Below, piece by piece: positions 60,250 through 64,000 of a stretch of DNA of 64,000 nt. A program made the position numbers and the translations under genes. Source of the DNA: Pseudomonadota bacterium (GTDB lineage Bacteria; Pseudomonadota; Alphaproteobacteria; Rhodospirillales; Magnetospirillaceae); the NCBI GenBank assembly GCA_023426365.1, contig JAFAAW010000122.1:1-64000 (forward strand). The letters are read 5' to 3'. The notes under the pieces were generated by a model, which saw only the letters and a list, made by a program, of their open reading frames with translations, was not told the DNA's origin and searched no databases. Position 1 is the stretch's first letter; each line of letters begins with the position of its first letter.

Positions 60250-61143
60250 ATGGCGGATATCACACTGGAGGAGCGGGCGCTGGGCGCCTTTCTTGGCTTT
60301 GCCGTGGGCGACGCCCTGGGCGCCACGGTCGAATTCATGACCCGGCGCGAGATCGAGGCCAAATACGGCGTGCACCGCAAGATGATCGGCGGCGGCTGGC
60401 TGCATCTGGCGCCCGGACAGGTCACCGACGACACCGAGATGGCGTTGGCCCTGGGCCGGTCGTTATTGCGGCGGGGCGGTTTCGATGCGCGCGACGTGTG
60501 CGAGGAGTTTTCCGCCTGGTTGAAAAGCGGTCCGGTGGATGTGGGCAACACCTGTCGCCGCGGCATCCGCCGCTATATGACCCACGGCACCACGGAGGGC
60601 GCGTTCTGTGAAGGCGACGGCGGTAACGGGGCCGCCATGCGCCTGTTGCCCCTGGCCATCGCCACCGTTCACCGTCCCGACCTGTTCGCGGAATGGACGC
60701 CGGCGCAGTGCCGCATCACCCATCATCACCCCCTGTCGGACGATGCCTCGCTGACGTTCGGGCGCATGGTCCATGCCCTGCTGCGGGGCGAGGGGATCAA
60801 GGGGGCGCGCGAGATCGCCAGCGGCCTGATCGAACAGCACAAGGGGTTTCGTTTCGAACCTTATCGCGGCCAAAGCTCCGCCTATATCGTCGATACGGTG
60901 CAGACGGTATTCCACTTCTATTTCGTGACCGATTCGTTCAAAACTTGCGCCATCGAGACGGTCAACCAGGGCGGCGACGCCGATACCACCGGGGCCTTGG
61001 CCGGCATGCTGGCTGGCGCCACCTATGGCGTGGGCGCCATTCCCGCCGCCTGGCTGAACCGGCTGGACCGCAAGGTGGCCGAGGAGATTCGCGGCCAGGT
61101 GCGGGGCTTGCTCAAGCTGGCCGAGGGGCTGCGTCCGGCATAG
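60250..61143 (+). CDS. draG: DraG, ADP-ribosyl-dinitrogenase reductase hydrolase
   Basis: 297 residues. ADP-ribosylglycohydrolase fold with the metal-binding D-D-T-E-M-A-L (residues 58-64), G-N-G-A-A-M-R and G-G-D-A-D-T-T-G-A segments. It removes ADP-ribose from NifH and reactivates it. Family length. The 3' end overlaps by 32 nt the end of the convergent nitrogenase-associated gene. Confidence 0.97.
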   Translation: MADITLEERALGAFLGFAVGDALGATVEFMTRREIEAKYGVHRKMIGGGWLHLAPGQVTDDTEMALALGRSLLRRGGFDARDVCEEFSAWLKSGPVDVGNTCRRGIRRYMTHGTTEGAFCEGDGGNGAAMRLLPLAIATVHRPDLFAEWTPAQCRITHHHPLSDDASLTFGRMVHALLRGEGIKGAREIASGLIEQHKGFRFEPYRGQSSAYIVDTVQTVFHFYFVTDSFKTCAIETVNQGGDADTTGALAGMLAGATYGVGAIPAAWLNRLDRKVAEEIRGQVRGLLKLAEGLRPA

Positions 61144-61546
61144 GGCAGGGGGCGTAGGCCTCGTCCCTGGGGCAGCCCTCGCCCACGCCGCCGGCGGCCA
61201 GACCGATCCAGGCACGGAGGCGATCCTCATCCCAGCCGACCTCGCGTTCCATCCCCACCTGCAGCAGGGGGCGGCGGATCAGCAGCGGGTCGGCCAGCAT
61301 CAGCGACAGCGCCTGGGCAGCGGTAATGTCACACGGCCGCAGTGCGCCAGACTTCACCTTGGGGTGGGCACGGTTGAACCACTGATCCACCGGACGGGCG
61401 CCGAAAAAGGCGCGCAGCTCCGCCTCGGTCCACGGGTGCGACAACAGGTTGCGGGCCTCGACGAGGTGACCGGATTCCGCCAGTCGCCGCTTCTGACGGG
61501 CATTGCCGCCGCAACCGGGCTTTTCGAAGAAAATCACGTGGGCCAT
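61112..61546 (-). CDS. nitrogenase-associated ArsC-like protein (NifO family)
   Basis: 144 residues from ATG 61546; an upstream in-frame start overlaps the terminator. ArsC-like thioredoxin fold with F-F-E-K-P-G-C-G-G-N-A-R-Q, R-N-L-L-S-H-P-W-T-E-A-E-L and I-R-R-P-L-L-Q-V. This matches the nitrogenase-associated (TIGR01616-type) family sometimes called NifO. Role unclear. It is separated from the FeSII gene by a strong terminator, so it may be transcribed by read-through or its own promoter. Confidence 0.85.
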   Translation of the reverse strand: MAHVIFFEKPGCGGNARQKRRLAESGHLVEARNLLSHPWTEAELRAFFGARPVDQWFNRAHPKVKSGALRPCDITAAQALSLMLADPLLIRRPLLQVGMEREVGWDEDRLRAWIGLAAGGVGEGCPRDEAYAPCPMPDAAPRPA

Positions 61547-61573
61547 CGGCGCCTCTTTCCTCAACAATGAAAA

Positions 61574-61599
61574 GGGAGGGAAACCGAAGTTTCCCTCCC
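61574..61599 (-). terminator. intrinsic terminator after the FeSII gene
   Basis: GGGAGGGAAAC-TTCG-GTTTCCCTCCC followed by TTTTC on the minus strand; perfect 11-bp stem with a UUCG loop. Confidence 0.93.
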
Positions 61600-61627
61600 A
61601 CATCGACCTGCGTACGCTTCCGCCACC

Positions 61628-62008
61628 TTATCGCCGCAGGTCGATCTCGACACCGGGTTCGCCGGTGAATTCCACCAAGATGTCCTCGTCCTGGACCAGG
61701 TACTGGCACGCCAGCCGATAGGGCGGCGGCATGTCGTTCACTTCGGCCTGCTCCAGCACCTGCTTGGTCAGCTTGCCGTTCACAGACAGGGTCAGCTTTT
61801 CCTTGTCGGTCAGGTGAATGGCCTTGGGCTTGTTGCTGCCCAGATGGGTCACCTTGATCAGGCAGGACCCGCATTCGCCGTCCTGGCACTGGAACGGGAT
61901 GGCGATGCCGGCCTTCTTGGCGAGAGCCAGCAGGGTCTGGGTATCGGCGACCGCATAGACGGTGACGTTCTTGGGCAGCGTCGGGCCGCTGAAAGTGACA
62001 TTAGCCAT
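61628..62008 (-). CDS. 2Fe-2S ferredoxin of the FeSII (Shethna) type
   Basis: 126 residues. Adrenodoxin-like fold with Cys41, Cys46, Cys49 (C-Q-D-G-E-C-G-S-C) and Cys101 (R-L-A-C-Q). The overall pattern, including L-T-D-K-E-K, N-D-M-P-P-P-Y-R-L-A-C-Q and D-I-L-V-E-F-T-G-E-P-G, fits the Azotobacter FeSII protein that binds and protects nitrogenase under oxygen stress. It follows the SIR2-like gene (8-nt overlap) and ends the operon at a strong terminator. Confidence 0.88.
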   Translation of the reverse strand: MANVTFSGPTLPKNVTVYAVADTQTLLALAKKAGIAIPFQCQDGECGSCLIKVTHLGSNKPKAIHLTDKEKLTLSVNGKLTKQVLEQAEVNDMPPPYRLACQYLVQDEDILVEFTGEPGVEIDLRR

Positions 62009-62900
62009 GGGACTCCCTCTCAGGTTTCTTGGGGGTGGCGGAAACGAGCGGGGATGCGCCGGTCAGCGCAAGAGCGGCCTCGGACAGCGGCAGCACGATG
62101 GGGGTGATGCCCTCGATCTTGAGGAACTTGATCTCGTTGGGCGTCAGGTCGTCGGGCACCACCGCGTAATGGGGGCCTGCCGCGCGGCGCAGGATGCAGC
62201 GGGCGAAGGTGCGCAGGATCTGGTCGTAGAAGCGGCAGCCCAGGAACAGGAAGCCGCAGGTGCCGCGCCGTTCCCTGATCGCGCCGGGAATGGGCGTCTG
62301 CAGGTCGATCTCGGTCAGCACTTCCACATAATCCGAATCCGACGCCAGCACGTCGCCATCGGGCTGGGCGGCCCCGTGCGGTTTGTAAAGCACGGTCGTC
62401 CAGTCCTGCGCCGCCTCGGCCTCCACCTCCCGGCCGGCGGCGTCGAAGGCACGGATCCAGGGCACATCGGCGGTGCGGCGCGCCTTGGACGCGCCATGCA
62501 GCGATCCCCAGTCGGCGCGACCGGCCAAGGCCGCGCGCATGGCCCCGTCGTACCAGGTGTCGACGATCACCGGCAGGCGGTCGAGCGAGGCCAGCCAGCG
62601 GTGCAGCAGGTTCGGCTCGGGCACCGGGCGGAACACCTCGGCCAGCAGCTTGTCCACGGTGACGCGGTGGCGGAATGTCTCGATATACTGGGCGGTATGC
62701 CACAGGTTGTTGCGGATGCGCCCCGGAACCGCCACCCGCGACGCCAGCAGATGCGACAGCGCCCGCGCGCCCGTGGGCACCAATGGTTCGGCCGTGCCGA
62801 GCGTCAGCACTTCCGGCCCCAGATAGGGGATCATGCGGCCCGCCGCCATGTCGGCGGCCAGGCGCTCCAGCACGGCGTGCGGGGCGGCAGCGGCAGACAT
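62001..62900 (-). CDS. SIR2-like domain protein inside the nif operon
   Basis: 299 residues. The N-terminus A-A-G-R-M-I-P-Y-L-G-P-E-V-L resembles the glycine-rich NAD-binding start of SIR2-like domains, and a C-terminal G-C-R-F-Y-D-Q-I-L-R resembles the SIR2 G-x-S/x-D motif. No zinc-binding Cys cluster. It may hydrolyse NAD or deacylate proteins; the activity is not inferred from sequence alone. ATG 62900 is 4 nt after the nifT stop and its stop overlaps the FeSII start. Being within the nifB-fdxN-nifZ-nifT-FeSII operon, it should be co-regulated with nitrogen fixation. Confidence 0.72.
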   Translation of the reverse strand: MSAAAAPHAVLERLAADMAAGRMIPYLGPEVLTLGTAEPLVPTGARALSHLLASRVAVPGRIRNNLWHTAQYIETFRHRVTVDKLLAEVFRPVPEPNLLHRWLASLDRLPVIVDTWYDGAMRAALAGRADWGSLHGASKARRTADVPWIRAFDAAGREVEAEAAQDWTTVLYKPHGAAQPDGDVLASDSDYVEVLTEIDLQTPIPGAIRERRGTCGFLFLGCRFYDQILRTFARCILRRAAGPHYAVVPDDLTPNEIKFLKIEGITPIVLPLSEAALALTGASPLVSATPKKPERESHG

Positions 62901-62904
62901 CGCC

Positions 62905-63117
62905 CTAGTCCTCGTCGCCCAGCTTGCGGGCGTCCACGGTGATCGGCATGGGCGTGTCGGCCGGCATTTCGGGCATCAGGAACCTCCAGCCGTTGCCGAT
63001 GGTGACGATACCGCCCCACGGCGAGCCGTTTTCCATGGCGACGATCCTCTCCTCCAGGTCCTTCTTGGGGACGTAGATTTCGTAGTAATCGGCCACCTTG
63101 CGCAGGGTCACCTTCAT
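62905..63117 (-). CDS. nifT: NifT/FixU protein
   Basis: 70 residues. NifT/FixU family: K-V-T-L-R-K-V-A-D-Y-Y-E-I-Y-V-P-K-K-D at the N-terminus, E-E-R-I-V and W-R-F-L-M-P. Its function is unresolved. ATG 63117 overlaps the nifZ TGA (ATGA). Confidence 0.95.
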   Translation of the reverse strand: MKVTLRKVADYYEIYVPKKDLEERIVAMENGSPWGGIVTIGNGWRFLMPEMPADTPMPITVDARKLGDED

Positions 63118-63377
63118 GGCGCGGTCTCCAGAAGTTCGAGTTCGTGTCGGCGCATGCCCACCAGAATGCCGCGATCGACGAAATCGATCGCGTAGACGTA
63201 AAAGCGGTTCAGGTAGGTGCCGACGGATTTGACATAGCCGACGTCGCCGGCCTCGATCAGGAACTGCCCCATGGCGCTGCCGGGATAGGTCCCGTCGTTG
63301 CGCACGGCGCGGATGGCCCGCACCTTGTCGCCGGCGGTGTACGCAGGCGGGTCGTAGAGTTCGCAGATCGCTTCCAT
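63114..63377 (-). CDS. nifZ: NifZ protein
   Basis: 87 residues from ATG 63377; the longer frame into fdxN is rejected. NifZ family: E-L-Y-D-P-P-A-Y-T-A-G-D-K-V-R-A and V-G-Y-V-K-S-V-G-T-Y-L-N. NifZ helps P-cluster maturation of the MoFe protein. It overlaps the nifT start. Confidence 0.95.
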   Translation of the reverse strand: MEAICELYDPPAYTAGDKVRAIRAVRNDGTYPGSAMGQFLIEAGDVGYVKSVGTYLNRFYVYAIDFVDRGILVGMRRHELELLETAP

Positions 63378-63397
63378 CGGCACCTCCCGCAAGCGGC

Positions 63398-63586
63398 TCA
63401 CGCCTTGACGATGCAGCCGTCCACCGGGCAGACGGCCGTGCATTTGGGGTCGTCGCCGTCGCATTCCGTGCAGGCGCTGGCCTTGATCATGTAGGCGTCG
63501 CCCTTCATGGCGATGGCGGCGTTGGGGCATTCGAATTCACAGGCGCCACAGGCGGAACACTGCGACGCGATGATCTTCATGGCCAT
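63398..63586 (-). CDS. fdxN: FdxN-type 2[4Fe-4S] ferredoxin
   Basis: 62 residues. First cluster motif Cys10, 13, 16, 20 (C-S-A-C-G-A-C-E-F-E-C) and second Cys39, 42, 49 (or 53), 58. The longer spacing in the second set is usual for FdxN. It is the electron donor to nitrogenase in many alphaproteobacteria. GAGGAG precedes ATG 63586. It lies 33 nt after the nifB stop. Confidence 0.95.
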   Translation of the reverse strand: MAMKIIASQCSACGACEFECPNAAIAMKGDAYMIKASACTECDGDDPKCTAVCPVDGCIVKA

Positions 63587-63619
63587 GGCGGTTCTCCTCT
63601 CTTCTCTCGATCAAACGGG

Positions 63620-64000
63620 TCAGGCGAAATCCTGCTCGGCCGCGGCAAAGGTGTCGGCGTACCAGCGGGCGATGGCGGATTCGATGTAGTCGAAGGCATA
63701 GACATCGACGGCGGCGATGCCGGCCCGCGCCAGGTCCTTCTTGGGGCAGCCGCCGATCTTGGCGACGAACACGGCGTCGATGCCAGCCAGGGTGGGGATG
63801 ACCTTGTCTTCCAGCACGTCGTCGTCGGCCCACCCGCCCTGGCAGTAATTCTCGACCTTGCGGTGGCCGACGAAACGCACGCCGGCCGGGTCCACTTCGT
63901 AGATCTGGAACTCGCCGGCATGGCCGAAATGCTGGTTGACGCGGCCGCCGCCCTTGGTGGCGACGGCGACCAGCCGCGCCGGCGCATCGGGCAACGTCGC
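63620..64000 (-). CDS. nifB: NifB, 3' part (FeMo-co precursor synthase C-terminal domain)
   Basis: Only 126 residues are visible; the frame is open to the window edge and has no start. The NifX-like C-terminal domain of NifB is recognisable: L-V-A-V-A-T-K-G-G-G-R-V-N-Q-H-F-G-H-A, I-G-G-C-P-K-K-D-L-A and A-F-D-Y-I-E-S-A-I. NifB makes the NifB-co cluster; its radical-SAM part must lie beyond base 64000. It precedes fdxN, the first gene after it in the operon. Confidence 0.94.
   Translation of the reverse strand, partial: ATLPDAPARLVAVATKGGGRVNQHFGHAGEFQIYEVDPAGVRFVGHRKVENYCQGGWADDDVLEDKVIPTLAGIDAVFVAKIGGCPKKDLARAGIAAVDVYAFDYIESAIARWYADTFAAAEQDFA

Overview
This window looks like a chromosomal segment from a nitrogen-fixing, microaerophilic, denitrification-capable alphaproteobacterium of the Rhodospirillales, most likely Magnetospirillum or a close relative. 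The reasons are high G+C with strong GC bias at third codon positions, a DraT/DraG nitrogenase switch, the alphaproteobacterial gene order trpGDC-moaC-moeA-lexA, an alphaproteobacterial LexA box (GTTC-N7-GTTC), many chemoreceptors, and a large nif/fix cluster. The genus is an inference; no 16S gene is present.

Layout. 1-7.9 kb: the 3' end of an IS481-type transposase, a DUF411 protein, two small unknown genes and a 2205-codon FecR-domain surface or secreted protein with 23 consecutive prolines. 8.1-11.6 kb: a guanidine-II (mini-ykkC) riboswitch with its sugE/gdx exporter, a CYTH phosphatase, tRNA-Met with a recognisable promoter and terminator, a small Ala-rich lipoprotein and msrA. 12-20.3 kb: two chemoreceptors, a REC-Hpt protein, norEF behind an FNR/NNR-type box, a patatin-like protein, a periplasmic Cache-type protein and a histidine kinase. 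20.8-32.8 kb: a ParA-like ATPase with a C-terminal membrane helix, followed by a translationally coupled chemosensory operon (cheW-cheR-cheW-mcp-cheA/REC-cheB-REC-REC-HK) and a REC-PAS-HK. This resembles the Che3/alternative-function systems of Rhodospirillum centenum and Azospirillum rather than a flagellar che operon, and it has no free-standing CheY.

33-38.3 kb: lexA (with its own SOS box), moeA, moaC, trpC, trpD and trpG, all on the minus strand and mostly overlapping. 38.4-42.8 kb: a copper island (copA-cueR, a polysaccharide deacetylase-like gene, copZ) with two CueR-type dyads. 42.8-44.1 kb: an alpha/beta hydrolase and a small membrane protein.

44.1-64 kb: the nitrogen-fixation cluster. 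Reading on the minus strand there are four blocks: (a) hesB/iscA-like, nifV, nifW, fixA, fixB, fixC, fixX; (b) nifE, nifN, nifX, a NifX-associated gene, fdxB; (c) nifH, nifD, nifK; (d) nifB (cut by the window end), fdxN, nifZ, nifT, a SIR2-like gene, a FeSII (Shethna) ferredoxin and a nitrogenase-associated ArsC-like gene. draT-draG runs divergently from nifH. Blocks a, b and c each have a -24/-12 sigma-54 promoter and an upstream TGT-N10-ACA NifA site. NifV, E, N, X, B and H build FeMo-co, FixABCX, FdxN and FdxB supply low-potential electrons, DraT/DraG switch NifH at Arg100, and FeSII probably shields the enzymes from oxygen.

The candidates I consider most worth a second look are the SIR2-like gene embedded in the nifB operon, the membrane-anchored ParA beside the Che3-like operon, and the giant FecR/polyproline protein. 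Everything here was read by eye; no database search or structure prediction was run.
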